A model generated the notes under the pieces. That model ran no database searches and was not told where the DNA came from. It saw nothing but the letters and a program-made list of their open reading frames with translations. From IMG/VR virus record IMGVR_UViG_3300044956_000763, positions 1 to 26,911 of that record: 26,911 bases of DNA. The stretch is one strand, 5' to 3'. A program made the translations under genes and the position numbers. This DNA is from a virus. Shown piece by piece: positions 8,797 through 16,800 of this stretch (position 1 is its first letter; each line of letters starts with the position of its first letter).

Positions 8797-8803
8797 TAAT
8801 AAT

Positions 8804-8819
8804 GCCCCCTACGGGGGGC
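8804..8819 (+). other. GC-rich hairpin with TACG loop
   Basis: GCCCCC (8804-8809) pairs with GGGGGC (8814-8819) around a TACG tetraloop of the stable UNCG type. It lies 8 bases after the SAP gene stop and has no T tract after it, so it is more likely an mRNA-stabilising or pausing hairpin than an intrinsic terminator. It also lies just before the next Shine-Dalgarno. Confidence 0.55.
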
Positions 8820-8831
8820 TTAAGGAAAAAA

Positions 8832-8957
8832 ATGAAGTTCACAATCTGCTTATCAGTCGTTTTGTTTGTCTCAGCTATTCTGTTCCCCGTATCACCCGCC
8901 TCAGCAATCAGTCAAGTTATTATATTCCTTAGCGCCGCACCTTTTACTAAAGGCTAA
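8832..8957 (+). CDS. 41-aa microprotein with signal peptide
   Basis: This short frame has AAGGA at 8822-8826 upstream of its ATG. The product begins MKFTICLSVVLFVSAILF and has a typical signal-peptidase site after SPASA (about residue 25), leaving only about 16 residues if cleaved; uncleaved, it would be a single-span membrane peptide. It lies between the SAP gene hairpin and a terminator that ends 51 bases after its stop, so the SAP gene and this one form a small unit. Possible roles are a membrane-acting peptide or exclusion factor; no homologue is recalled. Confidence 0.55.
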   Translation: MKFTICLSVVLFVSAILFPVSPASAISQVIIFLSAAPFTKG

Positions 8958-8976
8958 AGCTGCTAACGCAAGTCCG

Positions 8977-9008
8977 AACTAAGATAGAAGTATCTTAGTT
9001 ATTTTTTT
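8977..9008 (+). terminator. Rho-independent terminator before capsid gene
   Basis: AACTAAGATA (8977-8986) and TATCTTAGTT (8991-9000) form a perfect 10-base-pair stem with a GAAG loop, followed by A and seven T residues (9002-9008). It ends only four bases before the ATG of the protease-capsid gene. Confidence 0.85.
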
Positions 9009-9012
9009 ATCT

Positions 9013-10785
9013 ATGGAAAAATATTTTACCCGCTACCAAGAAATTACCCCACAAATAAACCACGACCGCCTAACCTTTTCCTTCTCCTCGGAAACCCCCG
9101 TTAACCGTGGAATTGGATACGAGATTCTCTCGCATAGCCCCGAGGCTATCAATCTAGAACGCTGTCAAAATGCCCCGCTCCTTTGGAATCACGACTGGAA
9201 TAAGGTGTTAGGGAAAGTTGAGAAGGTTTGGGTAGAACGGGGCAAGGGCTACTGTGAGATACGGTGGTCTAAATCCGAGCAAGCTCAAGCCGTCCGTGCT
9301 GAAGTTGAAGATGGAATTATTTCTAATGTTTCTCTCGGATATTCTGTGGAGAAGGTGCAGGATGGGATGCCTGACAACAACAGTTATACCGTGACTCAGT
9401 GGACCCCCTACGAAATTAGTCTAGTAGCCGTCCCTGCGGACCCTACGGTAGGAATTAACCGAGCTTTTCTTGCTAATATGGAACAAAGGAACTCTAAAGG
9501 AATTTTTATGGAAAATGCAACGCTAGATAGAAGCGAGATATTACGACAGGAGAGGGAAAGGATTCAGGCGATTACTAACGCTTGTACTCGCCACGGATTT
9601 AAAGATTTAATCGAGCCGTCTATTGAGGCGGAAAAAACTATAGAGGAAGTCAGAGCGGCGATTCTAGACCGACTCAGTAACGCCCAAACTCCCGTAGCGC
9701 AAGGCGTTGACCCCCTAGGCTTATCTGCTAAGGAGGAAAAAACCTACAGTATTGTTCGTGCGATTAACGCCGCGATTAGTAACGACTGGTCTAAAGCAGG
9801 ATTTGAGAGAGAATGTAGTCTTGAGATTGCCAAACGTGCTGGCAGAGAACCCAAGGGCTTTTATGTCCCGATGCGTGATTTAAAGGTTCGCGCCCCTTAC
9901 GCGGTAGGGTCTGCTGGCACGGGGGGGAACGTAGTCTCGACTGACCTTTTAGCCCAAAATTTTATAGACCTCCTCCGCAATAAAGCGATGGTCGTACAGG
10001 CGGGGGCAATGATGTTAAGTGGCCTACAAGGGAACGTAACCATTCCTAGACAGGCAACCGCAGCCTCTACCTACTGGGTTGACGAAGCCGAAGCCGTCAC
10101 CCAAAGTGAGGCAACTTTTGGACAGATTTCTCTAACCCCTAAAACCCTTGGGGCTTTATCGGAATTTTCCCGACTAATGCTGTTACAGCCGTCTATTGAT
10201 ATTGAGCAATTTATCAGAAACGATTTTGCTCGGATTATGGCTCTTGGGATTGACCTTGCTGCTATTTCTGGCACGGCAGCCGACAGTCAACCAAGGGGGA
10301 TTTTAAATACCTCTGGTATTGGCTCGGTGGCAATGGGCACTAACGGCGGTGCGCCCACCTTTGCCGCCCTTGTTAACCTTGTCCGCGAGATAGCGGTAGA
10401 CAACGCCGACACTGAGAGTATGCGTTGGATGACCAATCCGCAGGTCAAGGCAAAACTAATGACCACCCCTAAACAAACGAACGGGGTAGAGGGTAATTTT
10501 ATTCTGCAAGACCCTGGAATGTCGCTTTTAGGTTATCCGCTTCTTTGCACTAACCAAGTCACTGCTGCTGGGACTAAAGGAACTGGGACGGCTCTTAGCA
10601 CGATTATTCTGGGCACGTGGAGCGACTTAATTATAGGGGAGTGGGGAGTATTAGAAATCTTGCCCAACCCCTACGGGTCAGGTTATGCGGCTGGCAGTGT
10701 GCAAATCCGAGTTCTTCAGACTATAGACATTGCTGTGCGCTACGCTCAATCCTTCGCTGCTATCACCGATTTGGTAACTACCTAA
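9013..10785 (+). CDS. Prohead protease-major capsid protein fusion (HK97 type)
   Basis: One 590-residue chain carries three head functions. Residues 1-150 are an HK97-family prohead protease with likely catalytic H60 (LLWNHD) and S107 (ISNVSLGYS), and the family-typical TPYEISLVAVPADP. Residues about 165-240 are a charged, helical delta/scaffold-like segment (RSEILRQERERIQAI). Residues about 300-590 are an HK97-fold capsid protein (LLRNKAMVVQAGAMMLSG, YWVDEAEAVTQSEATFGQ, QPRGILNTSGI). During assembly the protease should remove itself and the scaffold segment. The only usable start, ATG 9013, sits four bases after a terminator and has no Shine-Dalgarno. An in-frame ATG at 9508 with a good ribosome site could make scaffold-capsid alone. 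Confidence 0.93.
   Translation: MEKYFTRYQEITPQINHDRLTFSFSSETPVNRGIGYEILSHSPEAINLERCQNAPLLWNHDWNKVLGKVEKVWVERGKGYCEIRWSKSEQAQAVRAEVEDGIISNVSLGYSVEKVQDGMPDNNSYTVTQWTPYEISLVAVPADPTVGINRAFLANMEQRNSKGIFMENATLDRSEILRQERERIQAITNACTRHGFKDLIEPSIEAEKTIEEVRAAILDRLSNAQTPVAQGVDPLGLSAKEEKTYSIVRAINAAISNDWSKAGFERECSLEIAKRAGREPKGFYVPMRDLKVRAPYAVGSAGTGGNVVSTDLLAQNFIDLLRNKAMVVQAGAMMLSGLQGNVTIPRQATAASTYWVDEAEAVTQSEATFGQISLTPKTLGALSEFSRLMLLQPSIDIEQFIRNDFARIMALGIDLAAISGTAADSQPRGILNTSGIGSVAMGTNGGAPTFAALVNLVREIAVDNADTESMRWMTNPQVKAKLMTTPKQTNGVEGNFILQDPGMSLLGYPLLCTNQVTAAGTKGTGTALSTIILGTWSDLIIGEWGVLEILPNPYGSGYAAGSVQIRVLQTIDIAVRYAQSFAAITDLVTT
9496..9510 (+). promoter_or_regulatory. Internal ribosome site and start for scaffold-capsid
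   Basis: AAAGGAA (9496-9502) is followed by five T residues and an in-frame ATG at 9508 (residue 166), exactly at the junction between protease and scaffold-like segment. The main start at 9013 has no such signal. This suggests that most capsid protein is made from here, in excess over the protease fusion. Confidence 0.5.
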
Positions 10786-10787
10786 TC

Positions 10788-10952
10788 ATGATGAAAGTCA
10801 GAGTTAGAAAAGGATTCAACGTTAAGCTTACCTCAACTCGTATTTTTGCCGAAGGTGTAGAATTTGACTGTACACCCGAGGAATACGAGTTAATTGCCCA
10901 CCAAGTCGAAGAAATTCCTAAACCACCTAAACCACTCACAAAAACATCATGA
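10788..10952 (+). CDS. Small hypothetical head protein, 54 aa
   Basis: The 54-residue basic-then-acidic product begins MMKVRVRKGFNVK and has strand-turn-strand character (TSTRIFAEGVEFDCTPEEYE), ending in a lysine/proline tail. It resembles the many small proteins that follow capsid genes and describe a beta-hairpin with an xxxG-x-x-hydrophobic pattern; their role is mostly unknown. ATG 10788 comes two bases after the capsid stop, and a second ATG follows at 10791. It overlaps the next small gene by ATGA. A weak likeness to the next 50-residue protein suggests that the two are paralogues. Confidence 0.65.
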   Translation: MMKVRVRKGFNVKLTSTRIFAEGVEFDCTPEEYELIAHQVEEIPKPPKPLTKTS

Positions 10953-11101
10953 AGAAATACACCGTAACCCGACCGATTTACCACCAAGGAACTTTTTACG
11001 AAGCAGGAAGCATTGTAGAGATGCTCCCTAAAAAAGCCGAATATCACGGCGATGCTTTAGTAGAAGTAGAGCTAGAACCACCTGTACCTTCGGATGAATG
11101 A
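10949..11101 (+). CDS. Small hypothetical head protein, 50 aa
   Basis: A 50-residue product starting MKKYTVTRPIYHQGTFYEAG, with an acidic tail (VEVELEPPVPSDE). It overlaps the preceding gene by ATGA and the following one by 8 bases, so it is tightly coupled between capsid and connector genes. The sequence pattern (two strands around a G-x-x-Y-x-x-G turn) is like that of the preceding small protein. No function can be assigned. Confidence 0.65.
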   Translation: MKKYTVTRPIYHQGTFYEAGSIVEMLPKKAEYHGDALVEVELEPPVPSDE

Positions 11102-11369
11102 GAATCTAGACCTATTTTTCAGACTTGACGACTTCGCTGTAGAGGGAACTCTAGCCAGCGGAGTCAAAGTCAAGGGCATTTTTGACCAAGAATTTCTAGC
11201 TATGGAGATGGGTGCCGAGGGCAGGAATATTACGTTTACAGGGAAAACCTCTGACTTTACTGGGCTACACCACGGCGACACAATTACGATTGCAACAATT
11301 CCCTATAAAATAGTCGGAATAGAGCCGCAGGGGGACGGCAAAGTAACCGATTTAATCCTAAAATTATGA
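11094..11369 (+). CDS. Head-tail connector protein (gpFII-like)
   Basis: At 91 residues it fits the FII family of head-tail joining proteins, which sit between portal/connector and tail. Features seen are an N-terminal helix with an FFRLDDFAVEGTL start, then VKVKGIFDQEF (the family has a similar VTVIFD strand), a variable loop, and the closing GDTITIATIPYKIVGIEPQG segment that is typical for this family. It starts inside the stop region of the previous gene and shares ATGA with the next. Confidence 0.7.
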   Translation: MNENLDLFFRLDDFAVEGTLASGVKVKGIFDQEFLAMEMGAEGRNITFTGKTSDFTGLHHGDTITIATIPYKIVGIEPQGDGKVTDLILKL

Positions 11370-11803
11370 GCAAAAGAGCGATATTAGAATTAATTTTAAG
11401 TCAGCTTGAAACGATAACGACAGCTAACGGATATTTAACTAATATTGGCTCTAACGCTACCTACGCAAGGGATACTAATCAAGAATGGGATACCGAGGGC
11501 GTGACCTTTAGAGATTTTGGTTGCAATATTTCGGAAAATAACATTTATCATGTTTACGACCTCGACCTAGAAATAGAAGCAATAGCATTTGGAGACGACT
11601 TAATAACGATAGGCTGTGACCTTGAAGAGGATTTAATTAGCTTAATAGCTAGAAACTTAAACTGGGCAGGGGATGCCCTCAAGACAGAGTTTCACCCTGA
11701 TAGCTCTATCGTGAAAGACTTCCAAACCGCAGGGAAAAGCGCGGTTAGTGTTACCCTGAACCTATCGGTACAGTTTAGACTGCCAAAGTGGTCGGTAGGG
11801 TAG
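11366..11803 (+). CDS. Putative tail terminator protein
   Basis: The 145-residue protein has the layout of gpU-like tail terminators: an N-terminal helix (RAILELILSQLETIT), a beta-sheet core (YHVYDLDLEIEAIAFGD), a second helix (EEDLISLIARNLNWAGDAL) and a final strand pair (SAVSVTLNLSVQFRL). Such proteins cap the finished tail tube and join it to the head. The position between the FII-like connector and the major tail protein fits. It starts in an ATGA overlap. The family call rests on order and predicted fold rather than on a motif. Confidence 0.6.
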   Translation: MSKRAILELILSQLETITTANGYLTNIGSNATYARDTNQEWDTEGVTFRDFGCNISENNIYHVYDLDLEIEAIAFGDDLITIGCDLEEDLISLIARNLNWAGDALKTEFHPDSSIVKDFQTAGKSAVSVTLNLSVQFRLPKWSVG

Positions 11804-11808
11804 AATTG

Positions 11809-11822
11809 AGTAAAGATTTACT
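11809..11822. other. Inverted repeat ahead of the major tail protein gene
   Basis: AGTAAA-GA-TTTACT forms a near-perfect palindrome in the 31-base gap between tail terminator and major tail protein genes. It could be an operator or a small processing hairpin. The stem is short and A/T-rich, so chance is possible. Confidence 0.25.
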
Positions 11823-11834
11823 AGAAGTGAGATT

Positions 11835-12584
11835 ATGACTAATTATTATTTCCGAGGACAGGGGAAAGTATACCTAGCCAACTTAACGTCTGCGGACCTT
11901 ATTACGGGCGGGTTTCGGTTCGTTGGAAACGTCCCTGAATTAATGCTTGGGTTAGAAACCGAGCCGAACGAACACAGGGAAAGCACTTCGGGTAAGCGGT
12001 CGGTAGACCTAATTATAGATAATGTGCTGAGTGGCAACATGAGGATGACGTTAGAGGACTTTAGCCCTGAAAATTTCGCCCTTGCTGCCTACGGAACAAG
12101 TACCTCTACTACGGGAGCAACCGTAACCGATGAATCGATTGCGGCAAAATTAGGCTATTCCGTGCCTTTAGCTAATATCAATGTGAGTACGTTTACCTCT
12201 TTAGAAATCGGAGCTAACACTATTACAGCTAGTGGAAACTATTCTGTTGACCTAAAAGCGGGGCTAGTTACTTTTGAGGCTACCCCAGCCGATACTAACC
12301 TAGTTGCAGATGCTACCTGTTTATGTACCTATACCTTTGGCACTCATAAAAAGGTTACTGGCTTTACTGATACTAGAAAAAATTATTATTTACGGTTTGC
12401 TGGGCTTAACACCGTAGATAGCGACCGTCCTGTAGTTGTGGACGTTTTCAAAGTAACGTTTGACCCAATGACGGAGCTTGCCCTAATTAACACCGAGCTT
12501 AGCAATATGGCCGTTGACGGGAATATGCTTTACTCTAACGCGAATTATGACGGCAATTATTTTAGAGTGAAATATATAGGATGA
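11835..12584 (+). CDS. Major tail tube protein
   Basis: The 249-residue, beta-rich protein starts with YYFRGQGKVYLANL, has the middle strand-loop KRSVDLIIDNVLSGNMRMTLEDFSPENFALAAYG found in siphovirus tube subunits, an inserted region rich in Thr/Ser (about 100-165), and ends with strands (VVVDVFKVTFDPMTELALINTE). It polymerises into the tail tube. GAAGTGAGATT precedes the ATG as a weak ribosome site. It has its own 31-base leader after a run of coupled genes, fitting a need for high expression. Its end overlaps the next gene by ATGATG. Confidence 0.75.
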   Translation: MTNYYFRGQGKVYLANLTSADLITGGFRFVGNVPELMLGLETEPNEHRESTSGKRSVDLIIDNVLSGNMRMTLEDFSPENFALAAYGTSTSTTGATVTDESIAAKLGYSVPLANINVSTFTSLEIGANTITASGNYSVDLKAGLVTFEATPADTNLVADATCLCTYTFGTHKKVTGFTDTRKNYYLRFAGLNTVDSDRPVVVDVFKVTFDPMTELALINTELSNMAVDGNMLYSNANYDGNYFRVKYIG

Positions 12585-13165
12585 TGCGGAGTTTAGCCGA
12601 CCAAAACCGAGCTACTCGGGAGTTTTTGCGCTCCGAGCTAAAAGGGTTTGAGGCGGCTAATAAAGCCGCCCTACGCTCGACTGCCGCCGCTTTAAAACGA
12701 GAAGTAACCAAACAGCTACGAACCTTTAAAAAAGGTCCGAATGGTAATGGGTCTTTCCAAAAAGCTGTCAAGGTTAAGGAATTGCCAGCTAAAGGAGGTT
12801 TGCCGTTAGCAGAAATAGTTCGCTTAGGCGTTCCGTTTATGAATGTCTTTGAGGAAGGGGCGACCGTCACTGGAAAAGCCAACCTAATTATTCTTCTCCC
12901 CAAGGGGGCAGCCCTAGGGTTTAGGAGGATTAGTAAAGGAAATACTTGGGCAACGGTTTGGAGCCGTATTCAGTCTAGAGCCAAGGTTATCCTTGTCAGT
13001 GATGGGACAGTGATAGCAATAGTTGATAGAACGGGGGTAACTATCCCTATTTACAAAATTCAACGACAAGTAACAGTTCCTAAAAAGATTAGCTTTTTCG
13101 ACACGGCTGAACAACTAGCCAATTCAATCCCAGACGAGATTACCCGACTTTTATCAGGAGGATAA
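12581..13165 (+). CDS. DUF6441-like tail-associated protein
   Basis: A basic, 194-residue protein with an N-terminal helical part (SLADQNRATREFLRSELKGFE) and a beta-rich second half (VFEEGATVTGKANLIILLPKGAALG). The arrangement, in which a small mixed protein follows the major tail protein and carries a FEEGATVTGK-like turn before a hydrophobic LLPKG strand, recalls DUF6441 phage proteins. These are thought to work in tail completion or minor tail assembly. It starts within the stop of the tail tube gene (ATGATG). The function is inferred. Confidence 0.5.
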   Translation: MMRSLADQNRATREFLRSELKGFEAANKAALRSTAAALKREVTKQLRTFKKGPNGNGSFQKAVKVKELPAKGGLPLAEIVRLGVPFMNVFEEGATVTGKANLIILLPKGAALGFRRISKGNTWATVWSRIQSRAKVILVSDGTVIAIVDRTGVTIPIYKIQRQVTVPKKISFFDTAEQLANSIPDEITRLLSGG

Positions 13166-13609
13166 ATGAGCGATTTAGATATTTTGTTCCCAGAACGGGT
13201 GTTAACCCTAGGGCAGGAAACCGTAGAGGTTAAACCGTTTAGGTTTGGAGATTTTAAAAAAGTTCTTGCAATCCTTGACGAATTTATAGAAATATTTTCT
13301 AGTGACCCCGAGACGTGGGTACAAACCCTATTAGGTAGTGGAGAGGAAGCAGTAGAAGCCCTTGCTACCTTAACCCTATTTTCTGTCAACCGTGACCGCG
13401 ACTGGTTAAATTCCTTAGAAGGGGATTTAGCCCTAGATTTATTCTTTAAGGTATTCGAGGTAAATGCCGATTTTTTCGTCCGCAAGCTGACCACGGGGGC
13501 GACCTTGGTAGCCAACGCAATCCAGAAAGCTGGACAATCCTCACCGCCCGCCTTATCGCCGCAGGTCACAGATGGGCAGAAATCCAAAACTATTCGCAAG
13601 GCCAGCTAA
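13166..13609 (+). CDS. Tail assembly chaperone (gpG-like), zero-frame product
   Basis: The short form of the tail assembly chaperone, 147 residues. The N-terminal part (LFPERVLTLGQETVEVKPFRF) and the helical body ending near EVNADFFVRKL are typical. Its tail (about 110-147, SSPPALSPQVTDGQKSK) is serine/proline-rich, which is what the out-of-frame reading of the conserved downstream T segment produces. A strong Shine-Dalgarno AGGAGG (13156-13161) lies 4 bases before ATG 13166. It lies just upstream of the tape measure gene, as in lambda G-GT-H. Its job is to coat the tape measure during tail assembly. Confidence 0.85.
   Translation: MSDLDILFPERVLTLGQETVEVKPFRFGDFKKVLAILDEFIEIFSSDPETWVQTLLGSGEEAVEALATLTLFSVNRDRDWLNSLEGDLALDLFFKVFEVNADFFVRKLTTGATLVANAIQKAGQSSPPALSPQVTDGQKSKTIRKAS
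13471..13477 (+). promoter_or_regulatory. Slippery heptamer for -1 frameshift
   Basis: T TTT TTC, read in the gpG frame as TTT (13472) and TTC (13475), is a canonical -1 slippery heptamer of the X-XXY-YYZ type. The -1 frame is open from 13450 to the TGA at 13843-13845 and has no ATG, GTG or TTG before the T segment. A second, weaker candidate is G GGG GCG at 13495-13501. Confidence 0.75.
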
Positions 13610-13845
13610 AAGCTTTTTTACTAGCGGCAAATTATTTAGAAGCCGAACGACAACTTTTTAATTTATCGGTAGAGGCAATCGGAGCGCAAGGGAAAGGCAA
13701 GGATATTAAAAAGTATCAGGGCGATTTAATTAAGTTTCAGGAGCGGGTAAACAACAATGGCACAGCGCACCCTAGCGATAAAGTACACCACCGAGGGCTA
13801 CCAACAGGCAATCCAATCAATGAGGGGGGTGGGTTTAGCGTTTGA
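13477..13845 (+). CDS. gpT-like extension made by -1 frameshift (gpGT)
   Basis: This segment is the second half of the long tail chaperone. In the -1 frame it encodes SWTILTARLIAAGHRWAEI followed by NYSQGQLKAFLLAANYLEAE, the classic sequence pattern of T-type chaperone segments (compare the common AAGHRW-x-x-I-x-x-Y motif). It cannot be translated from its own start because no start codon exists in that frame before the motif. Slipping at 13471-13477 would give a fused product of about 226 residues: 104 from gpG plus 122 from here. Its end runs 89 bases into the tape measure gene. Confidence 0.8.
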   Translation, partial: RPQADHGGDLGSQRNPESWTILTARLIAAGHRWAEIQNYSQGQLKAFLLAANYLEAERQLFNLSVEAIGAQGKGKDIKKYQGDLIKFQERVNNNGTAHPSDKVHHRGLPTGNPINEGGGFSV

Positions 13846-16800
13846 CGAAGCCCTACAGAATGCGCAAAATGCTGTGCAGGAAGCAGCTAAAGCCGCCCAA
13901 GACGCTACCACCTCGGGCAACCAAACTAAATTAGCCGAAGCCCAAAAAACGCAGGAAGCCGCCGCCAAACGGGTTAAAACAGTCGTCTCTAACGCTTATC
14001 GGGAGCTAAGGGTAAAAAGCACAGCCGAGATAGAAGACCTGAAGAAACAGGCAATTAGTGCCTTTAAAGCCTTAGAAGCTTCAGGGGTAGCGTCTGCCCA
14101 AGACATTGCTAACGCCCAAGCCGCCCTGACTAAACGACTAGCTGACCTTGACAAACAGCTAGACCAGACAGGGGAGGGGATGCAAGGATTAGGGCAACAA
14201 ACCCAACTAACTACGGGATTCTTTGCCAATTTCTTTGCCAACCTAGCTAGTAACGCAGTCCAGAACTTTCTCGGGGCGATTACCAACGGGGTTAATAGCC
14301 TAAAAAGTGCTGTGCTTCAAGCTGGGATAGCCACTGAGAATACTAAGGCACAGTTAAAAACAATTGAGGGGAGCGTAGCGGCTGCTAATACAGCCTACGA
14401 AAAAATTGCCAAGTTTGCCAAGGAAACCCCCTTCGAGTTGCAGCAAGTAACAGCTGCCTACGTTAGTTTAGCCAACCGTGGAATCAAGCCAACCGAGGCT
14501 GAACTGAGAAAGATTGGAGATTTAGCAGGAAGCCAGCAAAAGCCCTTACAGCAATACGTTGAGGCAATTTTAGACGCGATGACTGGAGAGAATGAGCGCC
14601 TCAAGGAGTTTGGTATTCAGGCAGAAAAGTCGGGCGATAAAGTAACGTTTACCTTTAAGGGAGTAAAAAAGACGGTAGAGGCAAGCGGTGACGCTATTTA
14701 TCAAGCCCTCCTCAGTTTTTCTGAGTTAGAGGGGGTACTCGGGGGAATGGAGGAACGAGCCAAGACCACCGAAGGGCAGATGTCTAACTTGACTGATGCT
14801 CTCAGTCAAATTTACGTTTTGTTATTTGAGGCAATCAAACCCGCCCTCGACGCGGTTATCAAAACAGCAATAGGTATTCTTGACCCGCTAGGACAGCAAA
14901 AAGATTTATTTGCTGCCATTAAGGAAGAAGCCGAAGCCTTCCAGAAATTCCTAGAGCAGAATCCTCAATTAGCCAAAGCCCTCGCCGACCAACTGAAAAA
15001 CGGGGTACAGGTGGCCGCTAAAACGGTAGCCGCCACCGCCGAACAAATCCTAAAATTTCTGCAAGAAAATCCTACTGCTATTGAAGAGACGATTAAGAAT
15101 TTACAAGTACTTGTCTCGGTAATGGGGGAATTTGTTAAGCTTATTAATTCTGCCCTAGAAGGTTGGAGGAAAATAGGAGAATTAATTAAAATAATCAGTC
15201 AAGAGGTTGGGGGGACTCTTTCCCCACAAAAAATCGAGGAACAGATTAGAGGGGCGGGGGGAACAGATGCAGATGTCAAGCGGGTTTTAGCAGAGATTCA
15301 AGCCGAAGTACGAAAAGGTTCTATAGCAGAACAAGCATTTGATATTAATCGGACTCAGGGCATAGCAAGGCAATTTCTAGAAGCCGAACTAGCTCGCCTT
15401 AGAGGACAGGCAACAGTAAACGAGGGTTCAGACCAAGGACTTAGAAATCTTGCTAAAAGACAGGAAGGGATTAATAGCAGAGAGCAAGCTTACAAGCCCT
15501 TATTAGATTTAATAGCCCGAGGAGAGGGCGATTACAACGCGGCTAACCGTGGGACGGCAGGAGATACCCCGGGAGGACTACAGGCTATTTTTGGGGGGCG
15601 CTCTGCCGAGCAAATATCAATTAACGAATTGATTAGGGCAGGACAGAAACGACAGGTTTTTGCCGTGGGGCGCTATCAATTTATCCCATCAACTTTAAGG
15701 GAAGCTGTCAAAAGAGAAGGATTAAGCGGACAAGAACCGTTTAACGCCGAAGTGCAAGACAGGCTTGCAAGATATTTGCTGAATCAAAAAAGACCTGCTA
15801 TAGGAACTTTTTTATCAGGCCGCTCTAACAACCTGAGAGAAGCGGCCCAAGACCTAGCGAGGGAATTTGCCTCAGTTGGGCTAACCTACCCCGAAGCAGG
15901 AAGAAGGGTAGGGCAGTCTCGGTATGCAGGAACGGCGGGTAATGCCGCCTCTATTTCTCCTCAAGAAGCCCAAGAAGCTTTAAAAAAAGTTAGAGCCGCT
16001 TTAGGTGGGGCGGTATTGCCAGAGCCACCCCGTTCCCAACCAAAGCCCGAGGAGGATAAAGAAAAAGCGCAAAAGGTAATAGAGGAAGCCCGAAGCCGAC
16101 AAGACCAGCAAAGCCGACAACGGGAGGAAGCCGCCCGACAACGATTAGAGGCGGCACAGCGCCGAGAACTGCAACAATACGACCTCGGTACGGCAAACCT
16201 ACCACCACAGGAGCGAGGGGAGAGGGAACAACGCCGCGCCGAACTGGTCAGGGAGCAACAATTTAAACGGGAATCCCTGAGTATTGACCAGACTCTTGCC
16301 CAACTGCTAGAGGAAAGAAAGCGAAAAGAGCAGGATATTAAGGCGGAGAGGGAAACCACCGCCCGGGACATCTCCTTAGAAATCCAACTGCTCAACGAGC
16401 GTAAGCAGCAACTAGCGGAAAGCTTCGGGGTAGAAAAACAAATAACCGAAGCCCTAGACGCGCAACGATTAGCTCAGGAAGCCAAAGCCCGAGCAACCGA
16501 AAGAACCCGACAAGAACAGGGGCTAGAACTGCAACGATTAGAGCAGGAGCAAGCGTTAAAGCTGAAAGAATTTGACGCGGAAACCGCCCAACTTGCTCAA
16601 GGAGGGGAGAGAGAAGCTCGGGCTATTCAAAGGGAAGCCCTAGAGAGGGAATTATCGTTACAGAGAGAATTGCTGGGAATTGAACAGGCAATTACTAACC
16701 TGCAAACCGAGAGACAGCTAAAACTAGCAGGGGAACTTAGCACAGGCAGGGACATAACGGCAGAGATTAACCTGCTAGAACTGCGGAAAACCAGATTAGA

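Noticed and set aside
15961-16395. Long minus-strand open frame under the tape measure.
   Set aside because: It is the serine/arginine-rich shadow of the coiled-coil region on the plus strand.
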